In this document: positions 9,037-17,504 of the stretch, piece after piece
How positions within the stretch are numbered: the first letter of the stretch is position 1
Layout: the number at the start of each line of letters is the position of its first letter
Origin: Pirellulales bacterium
GTDB taxonomy: Bacteria; Planctomycetota; Planctomycetia; Pirellulales; Lacipirellulaceae
Direction of reading: 5' to 3'
DNA: 37,784 nucleotides
Assembly: GCA_020847515.1 (NCBI GenBank)
Contig: JADLBW010000039.1
Span: 1 to 37,784, forward strand
Program-made: the position numbers and the translations under genes
The notes under the pieces: generated by a model
Databases searched by the model: none
Told to the model about the DNA's origin: nothing
The model's input: only the letters and a program-made list of their open reading frames with translations

Positions 9037-9156
9037 CCTGACCACGGAATCCGTACGGAATGGAGAAGCACGCGCGCACAACGCGTTCCACCAAGATTCG
9101 AAACTCCAGTTTGGGCTCGCCAAGACTGGCCGGGCAGAATTCCGAGGAATTGATCC

Positions 9157-10713
9157 ATGAGAAGCTTCATTGCGTTAGGGCTGACCAGCATGATGGCCCT
9201 GATGGCCGCAGGCCAGGCGCGGGCCGTCGAGCTGCTGACCAGCGGGAATATTGAAGTCAGCGGCAGCGCGATTCCCAACTGGAATCTATCAGAATCAATT
9301 ACCGGCTCCGGCGCGCCGATCGACTCGGCCGAGGTGGTCGGGTTCTCCCCGATCGAGGGAACCAAGGACCTGTGGCTGAAGGCCTTTTCCGGCGGGAGGC
9401 CGCTGGGAGTCGAGCAGGGCAACTTCGAGATGGACGCGTTGCCGGCCGGCGATGTGGACGGCATCGACTTTCTGATCTGGCAGCGCGGCGGCTCGCCAAC
9501 GCCGCTCAGCGCCGACGACCTGGACGACTGGAAGGGCAACTTCGGCGCAGCCGCCGGCCGGCTGACGACGGCCGTGCTGAGGCAGACGGTTGCTGCCGTT
9601 GCCGGCGAGACCTACACCTTCAAGGGCCAGTCGCGATGGGAGAGCAATTACTCGGGCGGCGTGGAAATGCTATCGGAATTTGGTCCCTTGGGAGAAGTTG
9701 CGTCGCCCACGACCACCACCATGGAACTTGCGTTTCTGAACTCCAACGGGAGCGTCTTAGGAACTCCCGTGGCGCTGGACCTCAAGGCGGACGGGCAGAG
9801 CAACATCGATTTCTGGCAGGAGCACACGTTAATGGGAACCGCCCCGGCGGGGACGACGCAGGTTCGCGTCACGGCCCGCGCCGACAACATGGTATGGAAC
9901 GATATCGACGACGATATGGGGGACCATCAGTCGGCGTTTTTTGACGGCTTCACCTTGACGGCGGCTTCGGCCCCGGCCACCGAGATCCTATTGAACCCTG
10001 GTTTAGAGGAATCGCCCGGCTCGGGACTCGACCCCTGGACCGTGACGCAAGTCGACCCCGACCCGTTCGGCCCCGGCACGATCGTCGAGCCCAGCACCGA
10101 TCCGACGATGTTCGAAGTGGTCCGCACGGCGGGGTTCGCCAACCATACGACCGGCGGGGCCGCGGGCGTATGGTTAAGTCCGTTCCACGGCAGCGTGGAC
10201 AGCCCGGTCGACGGCACGATTTCGCAAACGGTCGCCGGCACGCCGGGCGGTTCGTACACGTTCTCGGGTTGGTCTCGCTGGGAAGGCACTTATTCGGGCG
10301 GCGTCGACACGATCACCAACTCGCCGATCGCCAGCGACGTCGGCAAGCCCTCGCCGACCGATACGCAGATGGAAATCGCGTTTCTGGACTCCACCGGGGC
10401 GGTGATTGACAGCACGGTGCTCGACGTTCGCGCCGACCGCGCCGCTCAAATCGGCTCGGCGGTCGTGAACGACAACAAGTGGTACCTGCATACAATTCAT
10501 GGAGTAGCGCCCGCCGGCACGGTCAGCGTGCGGGTGTCGGCCAGCATGCTGGACGGCGCCTTTAACGGGCCTGGATCGCAGTCGGCGTTTTGGGACGACT
10601 TCTCCCTGGACTTTACCCCGGGGATCGCCGCCGTGCCCGAACCGTCGGCGGCGGCGATCTGCCTGTGCGGGCTGGCCCTGTTGGGCTTCGTCCGGCGACC
10701 AGGGCGCCAATAA
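9157..10713 (+). CDS. PEP-CTERM protein with tandem beta-sandwich domains and an internal dockerin-like insert
   Basis: This is a 518-residue exported protein. The signal peptide is residues 1-23 (cleavage after ARA), and GAGG at 9144-9147 supports the ATG. Two homologous domains follow. Domain 1 is at about 25-272 and domain 2 at about 275-487; they share the block SRWE.YSGGV, an MEIAFL/MELAFL strand and QSAFFDGF/QSAFWDDF. Domain 1 is interrupted at about 93-130 by one dockerin-like unit (GDVDGIDFLIWQRGG ending DDWKGNFG) of the kind usually found near the C-terminus of planctomycete proteins. PEP is at 494-496, followed by a hydrophobic helix and basic end. The role is unknown; surface display or glycan binding is plausible from the neighbours. 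Confidence 0.8.
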   Translation: MRSFIALGLTSMMALMAAGQARAVELLTSGNIEVSGSAIPNWNLSESITGSGAPIDSAEVVGFSPIEGTKDLWLKAFSGGRPLGVEQGNFEMDALPAGDVDGIDFLIWQRGGSPTPLSADDLDDWKGNFGAAAGRLTTAVLRQTVAAVAGETYTFKGQSRWESNYSGGVEMLSEFGPLGEVASPTTTTMELAFLNSNGSVLGTPVALDLKADGQSNIDFWQEHTLMGTAPAGTTQVRVTARADNMVWNDIDDDMGDHQSAFFDGFTLTAASAPATEILLNPGLEESPGSGLDPWTVTQVDPDPFGPGTIVEPSTDPTMFEVVRTAGFANHTTGGAAGVWLSPFHGSVDSPVDGTISQTVAGTPGGSYTFSGWSRWEGTYSGGVDTITNSPIASDVGKPSPTDTQMEIAFLDSTGAVIDSTVLDVRADRAAQIGSAVVNDNKWYLHTIHGVAPAGTVSVRVSASMLDGAFNGPGSQSAFWDDFSLDFTPGIAAVPEPSAAAICLCGLALLGFVRRPGRQ

Positions 10714-10899
10714 TTCGCCGCCAGGGCGCGAAGCGAGAATCGATTTGTGAACGATGGAGAGCGCTAGCAGGCTGAGAGCCTCGGCCGTTCGACGCTGTCA
10801 GCAAAGGCGCGACGCTAGGACGATCGCCGTGCGCGCCTTGCAACAGATCAGCTAGAGCCGCAGCGGAGCGCTCGCAGCCGTCTATGGAGTGGTGCGGTC

Positions 10900-12015
10900 A
10901 TGTTACGTCGCATTTGTAGTTATAGTGCTCGGCGGGCGTTTACCTTAGTCGAGCTGTTGGTGGTGATCGCCATTATCGGCGTCCTGGTCGCGCTGCTGCT
11001 TCCGGCCATTCAGGCGGCTCGCGAGGCGGCTCGCCGCTCGACGTGCGCCAATCAGTTGCGCCAAATGGGCATCGCCCTGCAAAACCACGTCTCGGCGCTG
11101 GGGGTCTTTCCGACCGGCGGCAACAACCCCAATCCTGACATCGCCGATTACCAAAGCGGCACGCTGACCAGTCCCGGAAGGCCGAACGGGCCGAATACGC
11201 AAGGAGTGGGCGCGTTCTATCAGATACTGCCGTATCTGGAGCAAGGGGCGGTCAAGAACATCGTCACGCAGGGCCAACTGCAGTCCACGACGATTCCGTT
11301 GTACAACTGCCCCTCGCGGCGCGGGCCCACGCGGTCGAGCATCGGGGCGGCCGCTCCGATCCTCACCGACTATGCCACGGCCCAACCGGCCACGCTCCCT
11401 TGCGGCTCGGCGTCCTACGATCCGCTGCAGCTCTGGCCGTTCGACCCGGCCACCCGCGTGGCCTTCGCCAAGAAGTCTTACTGGTGCGACACCTCCGGGG
11501 CGTGGCTCGCGCAGGCCTACTACGGCGGCGTCATCGTCCGGACGCCTTACCGGATCTTGACCTCGGCGACCGCCTCGGCCCCGGCTAAAGGCGAGCTCGT
11601 CAGCGGTTATCAGAAGGCGATCTCCCCCTCCCAGGTGACCGACGGGCTGAGCAACACGCTGGTGATCAGCGAAAAGGTCGTGCGGACCGACCTGTACGAG
11701 GGGGGCGGAGTCTCGGACGACAAAGGCTGGGCCGATGGTTGGGATCCCGATACGGTGCGATTCACCGGCGTACCGCCGATCAGCGACGGCGACCAAGGCG
11801 TCTGCTGGAATTCGAATTCTCAAATCCAGTGGGCCTGCATCGGCAATGGAGACTTGATGCCTTCGATGTTCTTCGGGTCGGCGCACCCCAGCGGAATCAA
11901 CGCCACGTTCGCCGACGCGTCGACGCACTTCATTTCCTTTGAGATCGATTACCTGGTCTTCAACAGCCTCGGCACCCGCGAGCGCGAGGAAGTTGTGGAC
12001 ATGAGCGGCTTCTAG
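10900..12015 (+). CDS. DUF1559 prepilin-like protein
   Basis: This 371-residue protein has a type IV prepilin/pseudopilin leader, [19 protein letters not shown]. The conserved Glu is five residues after the cleavage point, and residue -1 is Ala instead of the usual Gly. A membrane helix at about 14-36 follows, then the DUF1559 signature ([28 protein letters not shown]). The C-terminal region has the family motif [15 protein letters not shown]. The family is greatly expanded in planctomycetes and is thought to build secretion pseudopili or surface fibres, but its function is not settled. GGAG at 10886-10889 supports the ATG. It lies inside the sugar locus, downstream of the PEP-CTERM genes, a common arrangement in this phylum. 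Confidence 0.9.
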   Translation: MLRRICSYSARRAFTLVELLVVIAIIGVLVALLLPAIQAAREAARRSTCANQLRQMGIALQNHVSALGVFPTGGNNPNPDIADYQSGTLTSPGRPNGPNTQGVGAFYQILPYLEQGAVKNIVTQGQLQSTTIPLYNCPSRRGPTRSSIGAAAPILTDYATAQPATLPCGSASYDPLQLWPFDPATRVAFAKKSYWCDTSGAWLAQAYYGGVIVRTPYRILTSATASAPAKGELVSGYQKAISPSQVTDGLSNTLVISEKVVRTDLYEGGGVSDDKGWADGWDPDTVRFTGVPPISDGDQGVCWNSNSQIQWACIGNGDLMPSMFFGSAHPSGINATFADASTHFISFEIDYLVFNSLGTREREEVVDMSGF

Positions 12016-12143
12016 GCGCGGCGGTCGACGCCGAGGGGTCGAACGCGGCGTCAAGGTTTCGCCGAACTGTCCGGCCGAGGCGGCCCTGCGAGTCGAGCGT
12101 ACTGTGGCAATTTCACTGCGAACCGTGCGAATCATCGTGCGGG

Positions 12144-12164
12144 GCGTTCCCTAGGGCGGGACGC
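12144..12164. terminator. Weak stem-loop after DUF1559 gene
   Basis: GCGTTCCC at 12144-12151 can pair with GGGACGC at 12158-12164 with one bulged base and a 6-base loop. No T-run follows. The rest of the 214-bp gap holds nothing recognisable. Confidence 0.3.
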
Positions 12165-12229
12165 TCTGGCTTTGTTGGCGCGCGACGGGCGTTCACCAGC
12201 GCTGCTTCAGTCCTGACGCCGATTCAAGC

Positions 12230-14491
12230 ATGACGGCGTCCATCGCCCGGCTTCTCAAGGCGCTGCCGATGGGATTCACGCCTACGATTCGTCCAGCGGC
12301 CGTTCGCCGATGGGCGACGGTTTATCTACTTACGGCAGGCGGCGCCATGGGAGGAGAGCCTGCATCGCTCTACGACCGCACGGTCTTCTTCGATAGCAGC
12401 GCCGCCAGCGGCGGGTATTACCATAGCGAGGCGTCGGTCGTCCCGCCGAGCGAACTGGAGATCGTCGGCGGCAAAGCGCCCGTCGAGACCGGGCGGTATC
12501 TGAGCCCGCCCAACGGCCTGCGGGTGAAGTGGCGCTCGGGGCGCGGCGGCGACTGGCGGCTGTCGATCAACGTGGCCACCCGTTACGGGCGGCGGTTCGA
12601 CTTCGCCGGCGATACGCTGTCGATCGCGGTCTACAGCGACGCGCCCTTGGCGGAGGACGACGCGCCGCGGCTGGGCGTGCGCGACTCCCGCGGCCACGGC
12701 CTGCCCGACGTGCCCTTGCTCAAGCTCCACGGGCCGCTGCCGGCGGGCCAGTGGGTCGCGCTGCGGTTTCCGATTGCCCGGTTCGCGGGGCAGTACGGCG
12801 GCACCCGGGAAGACGAGTTCGACCCGCGCCATCTGTCGACGATCGTGCTCGCCCAGGGGCTCGACGACCGCCAGGAACACCTGCTGTACATCGACGACAT
12901 TCGCGTCGTGAGGGCCGACGAGCCGGCCGACGACGAGCCGCCCCCCGCGCCCGAGGGCGTCGCCGTCGAAGGGGCCGAGCGGCATTTCGACGTCGCTTGG
13001 AAGCCGGTCGCAGCGGCGGACCTCTTGGCGTACCGCATCTACCGCTCGTGGGACGGCCAGCAGTATGAGGCGATCGCCACGCGCCCGGGCCATGCGACCC
13101 GGGCGGTCGACTTCGTCGGCGCTTCCGGCAAGCGGGCGCAGTACAAAGTGAGCGCCGTCGACGCCCACAACAACGAGTCGCCGCTGTCGGACGCGGCAGG
13201 CGGCGAAACACGTGCACTCGACGACCACGAGCTGCTCGACATGGTCCAGCGGGCATGCTTCCGCTTCTACTGGGAAGCGGCGAACGAGCCCTCGGGCATG
13301 GCGCTGGAGATCCTGCCGGGCGACGAGGACCTAGTCGCCGTGGGGGCGTCGGGCTTCGGCATCATGGCGCAACTGGTCGCCACGGAGCGGCAGTTCATCG
13401 CCCGCGGCCAGAGCGCCGAGCGCATGCTCCGGATCGTCCGCTTCCTCAAAGCGGCCGATCGGTTCCACGGCGCCTGGCCTCACTTTCTCTACGGCAGCAC
13501 GGGGCGGGTGAACCCGTACTTCGGCGCGTACGACGACGGCGGCGACCTGGTGGAAACGGCGTTCCTCGTGCAAGGGCTCCTCGCCGCGCGGCAGTACTTC
13601 ACCGCCGATTCGCCCCAGGAGCGCGAAATCCGCGAGACTATCACCGAGCTGTGGCGCGGCGTCGAGTGGGACTGGTACCGCAAGACGCCCGACGGCCCGG
13701 TCCTCTACTGGCACTGGTCGCCGGAGCACCAGTGGCACATCAGCCACCCGCTGATCGGCTGGAACGAGACGATGATCGCCTACCTGCTGGCCATCGCATC
13801 GCCGGCGCACGCCGTACCGGCCGAGTTGTGGCACACCGGCTGGGCGGGCCAGTCCGAACAGGCGATCGCCTACCGTCGCAACTGGAGCCGCACCGCCGAG
13901 GGGGATCACTTCACCAACGGCAACGCGTACTACGGCATCAAGCTGGAGGTCGGCTGCGGCGCCGGGGGCGACCTGTTCTTCACGCAGTTCTCGAACCTGG
14001 GCTTCGATCCTCGCGGCAAGCGCGACCAGTACACGAACTACTTCCGCAATAACCGCCAGTTGGCGCTGATCAACCGGGCGTACTGCATCGAGAACCCGCT
14101 GAATCGCACGGGATACGGCCCGGACTGCTGGGGCCGCTCGGCGGGGATCAACTCGGGCGGCGGCAAGCCCAACGCCCGGGACGACAACGGCACGATCTGC
14201 TCGTCGGCGGCGCTGGGATGCATGCCCTACGCGCCAGCCGAGTCGCTGGCTGCGCTGAAGCACTTCTATCGCGATCTGGGGGGCAGGACGTGGGGCGCGT
14301 ACGGCTTTCACGACGGCTTCAACGAAACCGAGAACTGGTTCGACGAGGTCTACATGGGGCTGAACCAGGCGCAGATCGTCGTAGGGATCGAGAACCACCG
14401 CACAGGGCTCTTGTGGCGGCTGTTCATGGCGAACCCGGAGATCGCTCCGGCGCTGGAGGCGATCGGCTTCGTGCCGGACGAGGACGAGTAG
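12230..14491 (+). CDS. PF10091 glycoamylase-like enzyme, candidate beta-1,2-glucanase (GH144-like)
   Basis: This 753-residue protein probably degrades a beta-glucan outside the cytoplasm. A weak signal sequence lies in the first 45 residues (VYLLTAGGAMGGEPA). About 48-230 is a carbohydrate-binding-like beta-sandwich ending HLLYIDDIRVV, about 235-325 is a fibronectin III-like domain, and about 330-745 is the PF10091 alpha/alpha barrel. Marker blocks include GASGFGIMAQLVATERQFI, WPHFLYGSTG, DDGGDLVETAFLVQGLLAAR, SHPLIGWNETMIAYLLAIASP, FFTQFSNLGFDPRG and GAYGFHDGFN. Despite the database name, characterised members of this group act on beta-1,2-glucan. With GH94 and a sugar importer nearby, such a substrate is a reasonable inference. 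The ATG at 12230 has no clear Shine-Dalgarno sequence; the ATG at 12269 is an alternative. No PEP-CTERM or dockerin is present. Confidence 0.85.
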   Translation: MTASIARLLKALPMGFTPTIRPAAVRRWATVYLLTAGGAMGGEPASLYDRTVFFDSSAASGGYYHSEASVVPPSELEIVGGKAPVETGRYLSPPNGLRVKWRSGRGGDWRLSINVATRYGRRFDFAGDTLSIAVYSDAPLAEDDAPRLGVRDSRGHGLPDVPLLKLHGPLPAGQWVALRFPIARFAGQYGGTREDEFDPRHLSTIVLAQGLDDRQEHLLYIDDIRVVRADEPADDEPPPAPEGVAVEGAERHFDVAWKPVAAADLLAYRIYRSWDGQQYEAIATRPGHATRAVDFVGASGKRAQYKVSAVDAHNNESPLSDAAGGETRALDDHELLDMVQRACFRFYWEAANEPSGMALEILPGDEDLVAVGASGFGIMAQLVATERQFIARGQSAERMLRIVRFLKAADRFHGAWPHFLYGSTGRVNPYFGAYDDGGDLVETAFLVQGLLAARQYFTADSPQEREIRETITELWRGVEWDWYRKTPDGPVLYWHWSPEHQWHISHPLIGWNETMIAYLLAIASPAHAVPAELWHTGWAGQSEQAIAYRRNWSRTAEGDHFTNGNAYYGIKLEVGCGAGGDLFFTQFSNLGFDPRGKRDQYTNYFRNNRQLALINRAYCIENPLNRTGYGPDCWGRSAGINSGGGKPNARDDNGTICSSAALGCMPYAPAESLAALKHFYRDLGGRTWGAYGFHDGFNETENWFDEVYMGLNQAQIVVGIENHRTGLLWRLFMANPEIAPALEAIGFVPDEDE

Positions 14492-14500
14492 GCTTCTATT

Positions 14501-14649
14501 GATTCCTGTACCGCTAATGAACCCTGCCGGGCTAGCGGCTAGCGGCTGTCGGCTATCGGCCAGGATTAGGCCTTTTCCCTCTGGCCGTCGGTCGCCAGCG
14601 GCTAGCGAACAGCCAAGTTTACAGCGGTTTCATTAGCGCCGTAGGAATC
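14501..14649. repeat. Palindromic heptad element, copy A
   Basis: This element of about 149 bp has near-inverted ends. GATTCCT (14501-14507) pairs with AGGAATC (14643-14649), and CGCTAATGAA (14512-14521) pairs with TTCATTAGCG (14629-14638). Inside are heptads (GGCTAGC, GGCTGTC, GGCTATC) on the left arm and their complements on the right. A central hairpin has CGGCCAG at 14557-14563 and CTGGCCG at 14581-14587. The core is shared with copy B at 27461-27615. It fills most of the 357-bp gap after the PF10091 gene; the remainder up to 14848 shows no gene. Confidence 0.8.
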
Positions 14650-14848
14650 GATCAATCTGCCCGCCCGCGGCGGGAATCTTTCCCCGGTAAGCGGGCGGCC
14701 CGAACCCTCCGGTCGCCGTCCCCTTTGTGACCCTTTGTGGCGAGGGCGCCGGAAGCGTTTTTGAGGGATCGCGTTTGCACGGGCGGCGGTTGATAATGTC
14801 GCGGGTCCTCTTCTCTTGTCGACGCAAACCTTTCGCGGAGCTTTTCTC

Positions 14849-17302
14849 ATGGGTCGCCCACAAACACGGCTATGCGCGGCGTTACTTGTTGCCGGCGGGC
14901 GCGCCGGTTTAGCGCATACAGCGGCCGAGCCGCCGACAATCGCGAACGTCGAGCTGCAGCCGCTGGCCGCGCAGGTTGAGCGGCTCAGCGAGGCGCTGGA
15001 GCTGGTCGGGGCGCCTCTTTCCGACGAGCAGCGGGCAGCGCTTGATGAGGCGCTCAACGAAGGAGAACCTGCCAAGGCGGTTGCCGCCGTCGAGCGGGTG
15101 CTCGATCCGCTGTGCATTGCGCAGGTCGAAATCAATCCCGAAAGCCGCGTCAAGGCCGCCGCGGGTTCCGCCGAACCGGAATTGGTTGAGCACGGCTGGC
15201 GGGCGTTCTTGGTGAAGGTGCATAACGAGGCGGGCGTCACGGCGCCGCTGCGCGCCGTTAGCCCCAACGCCAAAGAACCGTACGACGACTGGAACGACAG
15301 CCCCGAGCCGCCGCAAACGGTCACGCCGCGCGACGTACGCGACCGCTGGCTCGACCTGAGCCTGTATGACAGCCAGCCGCTCGCGGCAAAGCTCTCGGGA
15401 TTGCCGCTGGAGTACCGCATCGTCGAGCTCTACAGCCGCGACCGCGGCCAGCGGGAGGCGAAACTCTCGTTCGACGTGGGCCAAGGGACGCAGGACCTCG
15501 GTTTTCGCAACGAAGTGAACATCCTGTTCCGCTGCGAGCCTTCGGCGGAGGTGAAGCTGGCGGTCCGCGACGTCGACGGCCAGCCGACCACCGGGCAGTT
15601 CGTCTTCCGCGACGAACGGGGGCGGGTGTACCCGGCCCGTTCACGGCGGCTGGCGCCCGACTTCTTCTTCCACGATCAGATCTATCGTGCCGACGGCGAA
15701 ACGATTCGCCTGCCCGCGGGCAGCTATCGCGTGAGCTACTCGCGCGGGCCGGAGTACCTCGCGCTGGAGCGGCGGATGGACGTGCCGCCGGTCGCCGGTG
15801 CGGGCGACGGGCCGCACGTTGAGCAATTCCAGTTGCAGCGGTGGATCAACCTGGCCGAGCGCGGCTGGTACTCGGGCGATCACCACGTCCACGCCGCCGG
15901 GTGCGCGCACTATTCGTCGCCGACCCGCGGCGTGGAGCCGCAGGACATGATCCGCCACATCCGCGGCGAAGATCTTAACGTGGGGTGCGTACTGACCTGG
16001 GGCCCGTGCTGGTACCACCAGAAGCAGTTTTTCGACGGGCGGGTGAGCAAGTTCTCGACGCCGCGGCACCTCATGCGGTATGACGTCGAGGTGTCGGGCT
16101 TTCCCAGCTCGCACGCCGGACACCTTACGCTTCTGCGGCTCTCGGAGGACGACTACCCCGGGACGGAGCGGATCGACCAGTGGCCCACCTGGGACCTGCC
16201 GATCCTCAGATGGGCCAAGTCGCAAGGGGGCGTCACGGGGTTCGCCCATAGCGGCTGGGGACTGGAGGTGCCGGCGACGAAGCTGCCGACGTTCGACCTG
16301 CCGCCGTTCGACGGCATCGGGGCCAACGAGTACATCGTCGACGTGACGCACGACGCGGTCGACTTCATTTCGGCGGTCGATACGCCGGCGGTTTGGGAGC
16401 TGAACATCTGGTATCACACGCTCAACTGCGGCTACACGACGCGGATCAGCGGCGAGACCGATTTTCCATGCATTTACGGCGAGCGGGTGGGGCTGGGCCG
16501 CGCCTACGTGAAGCTGCCGCAGGGGGAAGAGCTGGCGTTCGACGCCTGGGTCGACGGCGTTCGCGACGGACGGTCGTACGTCTCCGAGGGGCTGGCCCAC
16601 CTGTTCGATTTTAAGGCCAACGAACTGGGCGTCGGCGAACCGGGCGACCGGGGCCGCCCCAGCGTGCTGGCCGTCGCGAAGGGGGACGCGGTGCACATCT
16701 CGGTGAACGCCGCCGTGCTCTTAACTCCCCCTTCCGCGAAGGGAGGGGACAAGGGAGGGATTGGCCCCGAACAGGCGCCTGGCAATACCGCCGAAGCGTC
16801 CTTACCCAGCCGCGGCTTGTCGGAACTGAGCTCGCCGGGCGACAGGAGCGAAGATCTGCGGAGCCGCCCGCTCCACGAAAAGCCCTACTGGCACGCCGAA
16901 CGGGCCCGCATCGGCGATACGCGCGCCGTGCCGATCGAGCTGATCGTTAACGGCGAAGCGGTCGAGCAACGATCGATCGAAGGCGACGGGCGCATCGGCG
17001 AGGTGAAGTTCAACTACGTGCCCGAGCGTTCGAGCTGGATCGCGGTGCGGGTGTTTCCGGCGGCGCACACCAATCCGATATTCGTGGAAGTCAACGGCGC
17101 GCCGATTCGCGCGAGCCGTCGCAGCGCCCAGTGGTGCCTCGCGTGCGTGGACCGCTGCTGGAAATCGAAGCAGGCCGCCATCGCCGCGGACGAGCGCGAC
17201 GAGGCCCGCGCCGCCTACGAGCACGCCCGAGGGGCGTATCGCCAGATCGAGCAGCAGTCGTACGACGACGGCGAGCTTAGCGGAGGCGCAGGCGGCGATT
17301 GA
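14849..17302 (+). CDS. Secreted PHP-type metallohydrolase, CehA/McbA family
   Basis: This 817-residue exported protein has a PHP (polymerase and histidinol phosphatase-like) metal domain. The ATG at 14849 is preferred over the upstream in-frame TTG because GGAG at 14837-14840 precedes it and a signal peptide follows (RLCAALLVAGG). Residues about 90-330 look like a beta-rich accessory region. The metal motif WYSGDHHVHAAG places D344, H345, H346 and H348, and H467 lies in GFAHSGWG. Catalytic region about 340-600; a C-terminal beta domain and a helical end rich in Glu and Arg follow. Members of this family hydrolyse esters or phosphates, but the planctomycete forms have no known substrate. Near codons 625-670 a low-complexity insert interrupts the C-terminal region (see the repeat at 16723-16764). 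Confidence 0.82.
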   Translation: MGRPQTRLCAALLVAGGRAGLAHTAAEPPTIANVELQPLAAQVERLSEALELVGAPLSDEQRAALDEALNEGEPAKAVAAVERVLDPLCIAQVEINPESRVKAAAGSAEPELVEHGWRAFLVKVHNEAGVTAPLRAVSPNAKEPYDDWNDSPEPPQTVTPRDVRDRWLDLSLYDSQPLAAKLSGLPLEYRIVELYSRDRGQREAKLSFDVGQGTQDLGFRNEVNILFRCEPSAEVKLAVRDVDGQPTTGQFVFRDERGRVYPARSRRLAPDFFFHDQIYRADGETIRLPAGSYRVSYSRGPEYLALERRMDVPPVAGAGDGPHVEQFQLQRWINLAERGWYSGDHHVHAAGCAHYSSPTRGVEPQDMIRHIRGEDLNVGCVLTWGPCWYHQKQFFDGRVSKFSTPRHLMRYDVEVSGFPSSHAGHLTLLRLSEDDYPGTERIDQWPTWDLPILRWAKSQGGVTGFAHSGWGLEVPATKLPTFDLPPFDGIGANEYIVDVTHDAVDFISAVDTPAVWELNIWYHTLNCGYTTRISGETDFPCIYGERVGLGRAYVKLPQGEELAFDAWVDGVRDGRSYVSEGLAHLFDFKANELGVGEPGDRGRPSVLAVAKGDAVHISVNAAVLLTPPSAKGGDKGGIGPEQAPGNTAEASLPSRGLSELSSPGDRSEDLRSRPLHEKPYWHAERARIGDTRAVPIELIVNGEAVEQRSIEGDGRIGEVKFNYVPERSSWIAVRVFPAAHTNPIFVEVNGAPIRASRRSAQWCLACVDRCWKSKQAAIAADERDEARAAYEHARGAYRQIEQQSYDDGELSGGAGGD
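16723..16764. repeat. Palindromic C/G-run repeat inserted in a coding frame
   Basis: CCCTTC at 16729-16734 pairs with GAAGGG at 16738-16743 across a CGC loop, flanked by CCCCC and GGGG runs and a second purine-rich GGGAGGG block. It resembles intergenic spacer palindromes, yet is read in frame as LTPPSAKGGDKGGIG within the metallohydrolase gene. Confidence 0.6.
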
Positions 17303-17322
17303 ACCCTCCGAGCCGAAAGCGC

Positions 17323-17353
17323 GCAAGCGGCAAGCTCGCCGCTAGCTGCTTGC
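17323..17353. terminator. Possible stem-loop after the metallohydrolase gene
   Basis: GCAAGCGGC at 17323-17331 can pair with GCTGCTTGC at 17345-17353, with one G-T pair and a 13-base loop. There is no T-run. The left arm also contains two adjacent 7-bp words (GCAAGCG, GCAAGCT), so it may be a small member of the heptad repeat group. Confidence 0.35.
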
Positions 17354-17504
17354 GGCGAGGCTGGTGCAGTCATCCTAAGCCGCAGAATCGGGCATTACGA
17401 TTGTGCCGCTCCACGCGCCTCGGGCGGCGCGAATTCCGATACGTGGATGGTATTGCACTCACATTACCCGCTTGGCTGGCGGGCAGCGCAAGGAGGCGCT
17501 TCCG

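Noticed and set aside
10768..10790. CTGAGAG motif considered as part of a TPP riboswitch
   Set aside because: The other conserved blocks of the THI element are missing and the downstream gene is not thiamine related.
14816..14848. TTG start for the metallohydrolase
   Set aside because: The ATG at 14849 has a GGAG site and begins the signal peptide directly.
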